Shown here: positions 51,810 through 58,554 of the stretch, piece by piece
Layout: every line of letters begins with the position of its first letter
Position numbering within the stretch: the stretch's first letter is position 1
Assembly: GCA_949285075.1 (NCBI GenBank)
Contig: CASDXF010000002.1
Span: forward strand, 44,755 to 108,754
Direction of reading: 5' to 3'
Source: an uncultured Bacteroides sp.
GTDB taxonomy: Bacteria; Bacteroidota; Bacteroidia; Bacteroidales; Bacteroidaceae
DNA: 64,000 bases
Translations under genes and position numbers: made by a program
Notes under the pieces: generated by a model
The model's database searches: none
Told to the model about the DNA's origin: nothing
What the model saw: the letters and a program-made list of their open reading frames with translations, nothing else

Positions 51810-52031
51810 ATGGATAAATATACGATAGGCAAGAACGCCGGAATAATATGGAACTTATTGAACGACGGAAAGCGTTGGGAGTATAACGCTCTGAAAGAGG
51901 CTACCGGATTGCCGGATAGAGAGTTGAACGCGGCCATCGGCTGGTTGGCGAGGGAGGATAAGATATTCTTCGAGTCGGACAGTGATGAGCATAAGGAGTA
52001 TCTTTATCTTTGCATAAACCTCTACATTTAG
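51810..52031 (+). CDS. small winged-helix protein (DUF2582/PF10771-like) 2
   Basis: A 73-residue paralogue of the preceding protein: TIGKNAGIIWNLLNDGKRWE, LPDRELNAAIGWLAREDKI and a C-terminal wing YLYLCINLY. The GWLARE core is identical in the two. It lies 13 bp before the esterase gene, so it may be co-transcribed with it. DNA binding is inferred from the fold only. Confidence 0.85.
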   Translation: MDKYTIGKNAGIIWNLLNDGKRWEYNALKEATGLPDRELNAAIGWLAREDKIFFESDSDEHKEYLYLCINLYI

Positions 52032-52044
52032 TGTAGGCGTTGTC

Positions 52045-52869
52045 ATGGAGCGTTGGATTAGGTCTGTAGGGCTGTTGCTCGCGTGCCTGTTGCTTTCGTC
52101 CGCGATGGCCGCGGAAGGAAACGGAAAGGCGACGCCTCCGGCCGATTTGGATATTTATCTGTGCATCGGACAGTCTAATATGGCGGGCAGAGGTCGTCTG
52201 ACTCCGGAGGTTATGGATACGTTGCCCAATGTGTATTTGCTGAACGATAAGGGACGCTTTGAGCCGGCGGTCAATCCGTTGAACCGTTATTCCTCTGTCC
52301 GTAAGGGACTGTCTATGCAGCGGTTGGGACCGGCTTACGGCTTTGCGAAAGAGTTGTCCGAAAAGACGGGCAAGCCAATCGGGTTGGTGGTGAACGCCCG
52401 GGGCGGGTCTTCCATAAACTCATGGCTAAAGGGAGCTAAGGACGGCTATTACGAAAAGGCGTTGGCCAGAGTCCGTGAGGCCTTGAAGCAAGGAGGAACA
52501 TTGCGTGGAATCTTATGGCATCAGGGGGAGGCTGACTGTAGCGACCCGGAGGCCTATAAGCGAAAACTCGTCTCTATGATGGAAAGCTTCCGGAAAGACT
52601 TGGATATGCCGGAGCTCCCGGTAATTGTGGGGCAAATATCCCAATGGTCGGGATGGACGGACCGGGAAAACGGGACGGCCGCCTTCAATAAGATGATAAG
52701 GAAGGTAAAGTCCTTTTTGCCCTATTCCGACTGGGTGTCGTCTAAGGGATTGGATTGCTACAAGGACGAGAATGACCCTCACTTCGGCACAAAGGGACAG
52801 TTGTTGTTAGGCAAGCGTTATGCGGAGAAAGCGTGGAAGTTTTATAAGAAACAAGTGAAGGATAGATAA
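52045..52869 (+). CDS. SGNH-type carbohydrate acetylesterase (SASA/CE6-like)
   Basis: A 274-residue exported hydrolase: signal peptide ending near SSAMAAEG, then the nucleophile motif IGQSNMAGRGR, an oxyanion segment VNARGGSSINSW, WHQGEADC, and the C-terminal catalytic DPHFG. These match the sialate O-acetylesterase / CE6 acetyl xylan esterase group. It probably removes acetyl groups from plant or host glycans in the periplasm. No polysaccharide-utilisation genes are next to it. Confidence 0.9.
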   Translation: MERWIRSVGLLLACLLLSSAMAAEGNGKATPPADLDIYLCIGQSNMAGRGRLTPEVMDTLPNVYLLNDKGRFEPAVNPLNRYSSVRKGLSMQRLGPAYGFAKELSEKTGKPIGLVVNARGGSSINSWLKGAKDGYYEKALARVREALKQGGTLRGILWHQGEADCSDPEAYKRKLVSMMESFRKDLDMPELPVIVGQISQWSGWTDRENGTAAFNKMIRKVKSFLPYSDWVSSKGLDCYKDENDPHFGTKGQLLLGKRYAEKAWKFYKKQVKDR

Positions 52870-52903
52870 GATTTACTTTTGTATTGGCTGGCTCTGAACG
52901 TGG

Positions 52904-52950
52904 ACGGCTCATCCGATTCCTTTTTGGGAAATTGGATGAGCCGTTTTTCT
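52904..52950. terminator. terminator between esterase and aldo/keto reductase genes
   Basis: ACGGCTCATCCGATT pairs with AATTGGATGAGCCGT around a short loop, followed by TTTTTCTTTTTG on the plus strand. It serves the esterase gene and, being a palindrome, may serve the convergent gene as well. Confidence 0.9.
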
Positions 52951-52963
52951 TTTTGTAAGGAGC

Positions 52964-53803
52964 TTATAGTCTCGTATTTTTTACCATTCTTTCCACGCCT
53001 TCGAGCGGCATGTTGAAGAAGCGTTTCTCCTTGTTGAGCGAGCGCATCTGCGTCATCTCCTCGTCCGTCAGCCTGAAGTCGAACACGCTGATGTTCTCCG
53101 TCATGCGCTCTCTGTGCACGGTCTTGGGGATGGCGATAACGCCGCTTTGCGTCAGGAAGCGCAGGGCGACCTGCGCCGCGCTCTTCCCGTAGCGCCGTCC
53201 TATCCCGACGAGCGTCTCGTTGGTGAAGTAGCGGTTGCGCCCCTCGGCGAGCGGGCCCCACGACATGAGGCGGGTGCCGTAGCGTTCCATCTCCTTCCGC
53301 AGCGTCCGCTGCTGCCAGAAGACGTGCGTCTCCACTTGGTTGACCGTCGGCTTTATGGCCACCCGTTCGGCGAACTCGGCGAACAGTCCCGGCTTGAAGT
53401 TGCTCACGCCGATGGCCCGCAGCTTCCCCTGCCGGTAGGCCTCCTCCATAGCCCGGTACGTCCCGTAGTAGTCGCCCGCCGGCTGATGGATGAGCAGCAG
53501 GTCGATGTAGTCGGTCTGCAACCTGCGCAGCGACTGTCCGATGGAGGCTTTCGCCCGCTCGTACCCGGCGTTGGAGTTCCATATCTTGGTGGTGATGAAC
53601 ATCTCCTCGCGGGGCAGTCCGCTCTCCTTGACGGCGAGCCCCACGCCTTCTTCGTTGCGGTAGGCCTGCGCCGTGTCGAAGAGGCGGTAGCCCGCGGCGA
53701 TGGCCTCGGACACGCAACGCTCGCACGCCGCCGGAGCTATCTGAAACACGCCGTATCCCAAGACGGGCATGTCGACGCCGTTGTTTAGTTTGATGTATTC
53801 CAT
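52964..53803 (-). CDS. aldo/keto reductase
   Basis: A 279-residue NADPH-dependent oxidoreductase with the AKR TIM barrel. The catalytic tetrad is visible: Asp and Tyr in LFDTAQAYRNEEGVG, Lys in TTKIWNS, and His in LLIHQPAGD; the C-terminal NADPH site is VIAIPKTVHRERMTENI. The start at 53803 (MEYIKLNNG) is preferred over one five codons earlier. The promoter carries an operator-like element shared with the 56.4-kb unit, so the gene is probably under the AraC regulator at 54565. Substrate unknown. Confidence 0.92.
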   Translation of the reverse strand: MEYIKLNNGVDMPVLGYGVFQIAPAACERCVSEAIAAGYRLFDTAQAYRNEEGVGLAVKESGLPREEMFITTKIWNSNAGYERAKASIGQSLRRLQTDYIDLLLIHQPAGDYYGTYRAMEEAYRQGKLRAIGVSNFKPGLFAEFAERVAIKPTVNQVETHVFWQQRTLRKEMERYGTRLMSWGPLAEGRNRYFTNETLVGIGRRYGKSAAQVALRFLTQSGVIAIPKTVHRERMTENISVFDFRLTDEEMTQMRSLNKEKRFFNMPLEGVERMVKNTRL

Positions 53804-53823
53804 AAGTTGTTGTTTCAATGCCG

Positions 53824-53887
53824 CGAAGTTAGGGCGGGCGGAGCGGCGAGTCCATACACGGAATACAGAGAAACGCGCTTATTTCAC
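53824..53887 (-). promoter_or_regulatory. aldo/keto reductase promoter with shared operator-like element
   Basis: The -7 box is TAACTTCG on the minus strand (53831-53824). Exactly 19 bp further upstream starts GTCCATACACGGAATACAGA (53850-53869, plus-strand reading), continued by GAAACGCGC. The same element lies at the same distance from the -7 box at 56464. Confidence 0.65.
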
Positions 53888-53952
53888 TGACAAGGGGAGC
53901 GGGGACGGCGGGCGGCGGAGAACGGGGGCGGGAGCGAATCTGTCGGTTTGTT

Positions 53953-54480
53953 AAAATGTTCCGTTTTTAAGATTTTCCCTCGGGAGAAATCCGGTGCGCC
54001 CTCCGCTTTTAGCGTCGGTTTTGCATAAAAAGCGCATAAGAACTGTATATTTCGGGCCGATATTGCATAAATACGCGGCGGGAGAGGGCTTTCCCGGTTG
54101 ATGGAAAGGGCTGCGGCTCGCGAGCGGAAGGGCGATTGCTCACGAGCCGTAGTCCTAACTCTCAACTGAAGAACGGGGAACTGGGACTGAAGAGTGCCCG
54201 ATTCGGCGAATCGGACGGGGATTTAACACATTTTCGCTTCTCGTTGCTTCCGTTTTTCGCACGGGATTGGGGTGACGGAATTATGCCTGACGGGTAAATA
54301 AAGTAGCGATATGATACGATTCTTTCGCTGACGGAATAAAAGCGAAAGCGGACTTCCCGAATCGCTGACACGCTGAATTTCGCTAACGGCGAAACGCGGC
54401 GCTCTTTTCGTCCGAGGCGTACTATGGGCGGAATTATTGTGTTCTGGAGTGCATAAAATGTGCCATTTTTCAGAATGGTC
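53953..54480 (+). repeat. dispersed ~520-bp non-coding repeat, copy R3
   Basis: Starts AAAATGTTCCGTTTTTAAGA and ends near AAAATGTGCCATTTTTCAGA. It aligns with R2 and the reverse complement of R1. It fills most of the divergent gap 53804-54564 and ends about 45 bp before the AraC -7 box. Confidence 0.8.
54108..54151. repeat. 22-bp palindromic repeat array J (CTCGCGAG family)
   Basis: Two clear 22-bp units (starts 54108, 54130) and a degenerate third at 54152, inside repeat R3. Confidence 0.75.
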
Positions 54481-54498
54481 CGTTTTTCATCTTTTGCT

Positions 54499-54533
54499 TT
54501 TGGGCGGTCGAACGAAAAAATCCGCTATCTTTG
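54499..54533 (+). promoter_or_regulatory. promoter of the AraC gene at 54565
   Basis: TTTG at 54499-54502 and TATCTTTG at 54526-54533, with 23-bp spacing, 31 bp before the start codon. Confidence 0.55.
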
Positions 54534-54564
54534 TCATCAGTGTAAATCAAAAGCTTATGATATT

Positions 54565-55365
54565 ATGGAAGGGGACGTTATCATAGAAGACAACCTGAAG
54601 AAGCTGGGAACGGAAGAGGCGATTCGCTACATCGCCCACGCGTATTGCTACGAAGGCTCGTGCGAGGTGAGCTACAACGACGGCCGATTCTCGTTCGAGG
54701 CGGGTGACTGCATGATTGTGGTCAGCAACAAACTGGTGGAGAGCGTCGTGCCGTCGGATGACTTCAGGTGCAAGGTGATTTATATCGCTCCCACCTTCTT
54801 GGAGATGTGCTCGCCGGACAATAACTACTACGTGAAGGGAACCATGTCGCTCTTCCTGAATCCCGTGATGAGGTTGCTGCCCGAGGAGCGTGAGATGTGC
54901 GAGGCGGACTTCCGCGAGGTGGAGCGTCGCCTGCTCCATGCGTCCCACCACTTCTATCAGGAGGTACTGATAAGTGTCATACAGACGCTCTTCCTCGACT
55001 TCTACGAGTTTCACGCGAGGATATACGGATACGCCGACGTGCCCGTGCAGGCGGCCCTGCTGCTCTCCCGATTCTTCTCCATGCTCGAAGGCGGAGCCTA
55101 CTGCACCCACCGCGAGGTGGCCTACTACGCCTCGGTGCTCTGCGTGGTGCCTAACTACCTGTCCGACGTGTGCTATAAGCTTAGCGGCTTCTCGGCCAAC
55201 AGTTGGATAAAGCGGTTTACCCTGCACGAGGTGAAACGGCTGTTGAGGGACAAGTCGCTGACCATCGTCCAGATATCGGACAGGCTCAACTTCTCGTCCC
55301 CCTCTTATTTCAACCGGTACGTCCGCAAGAATCTGGGCGTGTCGCCGATGGACTACCGCCGCTGA
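54565..55365 (+). CDS. AraC-family regulator
   Basis: A 266-residue protein with an N-terminal ligand domain (about 10-150, CYEGSCEVSYNDGRFSFEAG) and a C-terminal AraC DNA-binding domain of which the second helix-turn-helix is clearest (TIVQISDRLNFSSPSYFNRY, then VRKNLGVSPMDYRR). The frame is open from 54460 but the ATG at 54565 follows the promoter box. It lies between two leftward units (aldo/keto reductase, flavodoxin-ferredoxin) whose promoters share a 38-bp element; this protein is the obvious candidate to bind it. Confidence 0.88.
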   Translation: MEGDVIIEDNLKKLGTEEAIRYIAHAYCYEGSCEVSYNDGRFSFEAGDCMIVVSNKLVESVVPSDDFRCKVIYIAPTFLEMCSPDNNYYVKGTMSLFLNPVMRLLPEEREMCEADFREVERRLLHASHHFYQEVLISVIQTLFLDFYEFHARIYGYADVPVQAALLLSRFFSMLEGGAYCTHREVAYYASVLCVVPNYLSDVCYKLSGFSANSWIKRFTLHEVKRLLRDKSLTIVQISDRLNFSSPSYFNRYVRKNLGVSPMDYRR

Positions 55366-55371
55366 CGGCCG

Positions 55372-56307
55372 TCATTGCCGGTTGGCCTCCTTGATGCTCC
55401 ACAGCGACACGTGCTCGTTGCGGTAGCGGGCGTTGGGATTCACCTCGCCCCTCGCGAGGAACTTGTCGTCGGGCAGATGGGCGAACTGGATGGCCTTCTG
55501 CGGGCAGTTCTGTATGCAGGCGAAGCAGAAGTCGCAGTCGCCCTTCGTCTTCACCCCCTCCGGCGTCAGCTCGTAATTGCCCCGTGGACATACCTCGGCG
55601 CACACGGCGCAGCCTATGCAGGCGCCGGTCACCCTAAAGTATTTCTCGCTTCGCATGACGAAGCCCACCTCGGGGTCTGCGCCCGTGTACCGCATGAAGC
55701 CTTCGTGCTGCGCCCGCTCGATGTCCGTGACGGGCTCGTGCCATCGCTTCCGCGCCGTGATGTCGGCGGTGACGCGGCGCAGGCTTTCGGGGATTTTCTT
55801 GTCTATCTTCATCTGCTCGGCCATGTCGAAGTTGGGTAGCCAGTTGTCTACCATAATGACGGTGGTGATGTAGTCGAAGGGCGTACCGGCCTGTCGCGAC
55901 ACGTCGTCCCATATCTCCACGGCGTTGCACTTGCGGTTGCCGTAGGTCAGCACGGCGAACTTGTAGTCGGCCTTGAGCCTTGCCTTCTTGATGAACTCCC
56001 TCACCATGCGGGGCGGCATGTGTCCGTAGATGGGATAGACGATGCCTATCTCGTCGGCCTCGAACTCGTACTTGCCCTGCTTCATGAGTTGCGGAATGCT
56101 GAGCAGCTCCGTCCCCTCGTCGGCCAGTTGACGGGCCACGTAGAGGCTGTTGCCCGTGGCGGTGAAGTAGAAGATGACGCGCCTCCTCTTCTTCTCGCCG
56201 CACGAGGTGAGCGTGGAGAGGCTCAGCGCGGCGGCTCCGGCGGCCATCCATCCCATCCGCTTCAACGCGTCGCGGCGGGTAATCGCTTTGCGGTCTTTCT
56301 TTTCCAT
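55372..56307 (-). CDS. Tat-exported flavodoxin-ferredoxin fusion (EFR1-like)
   Basis: A 311-residue protein beginning with a twin-arginine leader (TRRDALKRMGWMAAGAAALS) that ends in a lipobox-like STLTSCG. A flavodoxin-type domain follows (about 45-185, FYFTATGNSLYVARQLAD), and then two 4Fe-4S clusters, CIGCAVCAEVCPRG and CDFCFACIQNCPQ. This is the EFR1-type electron carrier, but most EFR1 proteins lack an export signal. Tat export fits a cofactor-loaded protein. It is 18 bp after a gene for a small lipoprotein and is convergent with the AraC gene (6-bp gap). Confidence 0.88.
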   Translation of the reverse strand: MEKKDRKAITRRDALKRMGWMAAGAAALSLSTLTSCGEKKRRRVIFYFTATGNSLYVARQLADEGTELLSIPQLMKQGKYEFEADEIGIVYPIYGHMPPRMVREFIKKARLKADYKFAVLTYGNRKCNAVEIWDDVSRQAGTPFDYITTVIMVDNWLPNFDMAEQMKIDKKIPESLRRVTADITARKRWHEPVTDIERAQHEGFMRYTGADPEVGFVMRSEKYFRVTGACIGCAVCAEVCPRGNYELTPEGVKTKGDCDFCFACIQNCPQKAIQFAHLPDDKFLARGEVNPNARYRNEHVSLWSIKEANRQ

Positions 56308-56325
56308 ATCTCTGCTGTGTATCGT

Positions 56326-56430
56326 TTAGTTGTTCATAATCGGTGTAAGGAAGCGGTCGAAGTCGCCGCACGCCGCCGTCACGTATCCGGCGAGCGTCAA
56401 TAGAAATAGGTATAACGTTCTCTTTATCAT
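56326..56430 (-). CDS. small lipoprotein
   Basis: A 34-residue protein, MIKRTLYLFLLTLAG followed by lipobox VTAACGDF and a short tail. After processing only about 12 residues would remain. It starts 27 bp after the -7 box at 56457 and is co-directional with the flavodoxin-ferredoxin gene 18 bp downstream. It may be a membrane partner or a small leader; the lipobox makes a chance frame less likely. Confidence 0.6.
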   Translation of the reverse strand: MIKRTLYLFLLTLAGYVTAACGDFDRFLTPIMNN

Positions 56431-56456
56431 CGCTTTTCGTCTTTGGTTCGACGAGG

Positions 56457-56520
56457 CAAAGATACGGCGGAGGAGTCGGCCTGTCCATACACGTATTACA
56501 GATTGATGCGCCAATTTTAC
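56457..56520 (-). promoter_or_regulatory. promoter with shared operator-like element upstream of the small lipoprotein/EFR1 unit
   Basis: The -7 box is TATCTTTG on the minus strand (56464-56457). The element GTCCATACACGTATTACAGA (56483-56502, plus-strand reading) begins 19 bp upstream, exactly as at the aldo/keto reductase promoter, and similarity continues for about 38 bp. Confidence 0.7.
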
Positions 56521-56732
56521 AGAAAGGAGGCCTCGCGCGGCTCGCGGGCGGATTGGGTCTTGCGGGGCGGAGGCGTGCGTCGGGCACGCTCAGGACGGGC
56601 GAGAGGGTGGGTCGTCGGCTTGGAGAGGGTAGGGCGGCCACTTAGAAAGAGTAGTACGGAGGCTTGGGAAAAGTCGGGCGGAGACCCTTAAAGCATAGGC
56701 TGGATGTAAAGAAATAGTCAAATGGAAAACCC

Positions 56733-56864
56733 CTCGGGGACGGCCCGATTTCCCGTCGGGGACACACGGGATTCTCGTGGGGGACTAACGAGGTCCTCGT
56801 CGGGGACACACGAGGTGCTCGTGGGGGACTAACGAGACCCTCGTGGGGGACTAACGACAACGCC
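56733..56864. repeat. 22-bp palindromic repeat array K (CGAGG family)
   Basis: Six tandem 22-bp units (56733, 56755, 56777, 56799, 56821, 56843), such as GTGGGGGACTAACGAGGTCC plus TC. The dyad is CGAGG/CCTCG. The flanks, AGTCAAATGG on the left and CTGTCAGTCAGAG on the right, match those of array L. The 56431-57001 gap otherwise shows only the promoter above. Confidence 0.92.
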
Positions 56865-57001
56865 CTGTCAGTCAGAGGGTTCCGGAGGGGCTTAAAGACG
56901 GGAGACTGGGAAGCGGAAAATGGACGGTTGTCCTGATTTTTGGAAGTCCGCCGCGGGGGACGGAGACGGGGAGGGTCGGCCTCTGAAGGCGTCCGGAGCG
57001 C

Positions 57002-57994
57002 TTATTCCCTCAGCCCGCGCCGGAGGTAAATCATGTCGCGCAGCGGCTTCCCCTCCTCGATGATGGGATGGTCATAGTTCAGCGTGAAGAAGTCGGGGAC
57101 GACGTGCGAGCGGACGAACCCGCAGCTCTGGTAAAAGCCGACGGTCTGCCGGCTGTCCCCCGTACCCACGAGCATGGTGTGGCATCGCTCCCCGTATCGT
57201 CGGCAGAGGTAGTCCACCATCCGCCGCCCGAATCCCCGCCGTTGCAGCGACGGCGCCACGGCGAGGTTCTTCAGCTCGCACGTTCCCTCGCCTTCGAGCG
57301 TCACCGCGGCTACGGCGACGGCCTCTCCCTCCCCGTCGAGCATGACGAAGAGGTCGGCGCGGCCCAAGTAGCGGTCTATCATGGACTCCTGCTCGTCGGC
57401 CAAGAGGAGCAGCGGGAGGTATCGCTTCTTGTCCGCGGTGACTTGCCGGATGGTCACGTCGGGCGTCGGGCCCGCCTCGTCGATTAGCTTCTCGTAGACC
57501 ATCCGGACTCCGCGGTCGTACTCGATGTCGCCGCAGAGGGTGAAGCCCGTCCGGTCGAGGACGCGCCGCATGGCTGCGTTGTCGTGGTTGGTGTCTACCC
57601 TGAAGCTGCGCGTGCCCCTTTCCCTCATCAGCCCCTCTACGGCGCGGATGAACCGGACGGCCAGTCCCCGCCCCCTCGCCTCGCCCGAGACGGCCAAGCG
57701 GTGAAGGACGACGTAGGGCAGACGGCTCAGCCACCGCCCGTTGGCGATGTGCCGGTAGGCGGGCTCCTCTCCGAAGATGACCGCCCCGTACGCCCTCACC
57801 GCGCCGCCCTCGCGCAGCACGTAGCCGTGGCCTCGGCTGATGTCGGCCTCGATGTGCTCCCTCGCGGGGTAGGCCTCGTTCCACTGCCGCCTGCCCTCGG
57901 CCATCATCTGGCGGCGGGCGTAGTCTATTATCTCCATGATGTCGTCCGCGTCCTCGGCGGTCGCTTGGCTGAATGTCAGTTCCTTTTGTTCCAT
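57002..57994 (-). CDS. double-GNAT N-acetyltransferase
   Basis: A 330-residue fusion of two GNAT domains. The first (about 1-170) has LAVSGEARGRGLAVRFIRAV and the end DRTGFTLCGDIEYDRGVRM; the second (about 180-325) has LAVAPSLQRRGFGRRMVDYL and YQSCGFVRSHVVPDFF. Each contains its own acetyl-CoA binding loop (RGRGLA, RRGFGR). Substrates are unknown; the pair could modify a small molecule or protein at two positions. It stands alone between arrays K and L. Confidence 0.88.
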   Translation of the reverse strand: MEQKELTFSQATAEDADDIMEIIDYARRQMMAEGRRQWNEAYPAREHIEADISRGHGYVLREGGAVRAYGAVIFGEEPAYRHIANGRWLSRLPYVVLHRLAVSGEARGRGLAVRFIRAVEGLMRERGTRSFRVDTNHDNAAMRRVLDRTGFTLCGDIEYDRGVRMVYEKLIDEAGPTPDVTIRQVTADKKRYLPLLLLADEQESMIDRYLGRADLFVMLDGEGEAVAVAAVTLEGEGTCELKNLAVAPSLQRRGFGRRMVDYLCRRYGERCHTMLVGTGDSRQTVGFYQSCGFVRSHVVPDFFTLNYDHPIIEEGKPLRDMIYLRRGLRE

Positions 57995-58015
57995 CGCGCG
58001 TTTCCTTTAGGTGGG

Positions 58016-58023
58016 CAAAGATA
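58016..58023 (-). promoter_or_regulatory. -7 box of the double-GNAT gene
   Basis: Minus strand TATCTTTG (58023-58016), 22 bp before the start codon; no clear -33. Confidence 0.6.
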
Positions 58024-58183
58024 CGAAAAGCCTTCCGTATGCCGGGCCTTTGGAGCGGCTTTTCGCGCGGGCCGGAGGCTTCTTCCGTTTCCCCTTCCGT
58101 CCCTCCCCGTCTGGCGGGGAGAGGGGGACGAAAGCGTTCTGCGAGTAAGCGCTTTGTCCGGATTTAGTCAAGCGGTAATTCCC

Positions 58184-58314
58184 CTCGGGATGCCCAGATT
58201 TCCCGTTAGGGTTCGACGGGTTTCCCGTTGGGGTTCGACGAGGTGCTCGTTGGGGTTTGACGAGGTCCTCGTTGGGGTTTAACGAGACCCTCGTTGGGGT
58301 TAAACGGCAACCGC
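58184..58314. repeat. 22-bp palindromic repeat array L (CGAGG family)
   Basis: Five exact 22-bp units (58205, 58227, 58249, 58271, 58293), such as GTTGGGGTTTGACGAGGTCC plus TC, after a 21-bp one. It has the same flanks (AGTCAAGCGG, TTGACAGTCAGTG) and nearly the same order of unit variants as array K. The 57995-58554 gap holds this and two promoter boxes. Confidence 0.92.
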
Positions 58315-58515
58315 TTGACAGTCAGTGCGCTACGGAGGCGCTGAACGCGGAGCCCCGCGAGTGGGCGGAAAGAGCCGCTGTCCGGATTTATGAACGCCCT
58401 TCTTCCGCCTTCCGGGAAGCTGCCTACCTTCTTGTACGCGCACCCATTTAACGGATTATGCTACCCATATTACAGAAACGCGCCCCGCGGCGGCGTGAAT
58501 GACGGGCCGAATCGC

Positions 58516-58523
58516 TATATTCG
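58516..58523 (+). promoter_or_regulatory. -7 box of the AraC gene at 58555
   Basis: TATATTCG, a -7 variant, 31 bp before the start codon. About 45 bp upstream is CATATTACAGAAACGCGCC, which weakly resembles the second half of the shared element at 53850 and 56483. Confidence 0.5.
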
Positions 58524-58554
58524 CGTCAGGACGAACCATTTAAATAAAAAGATT

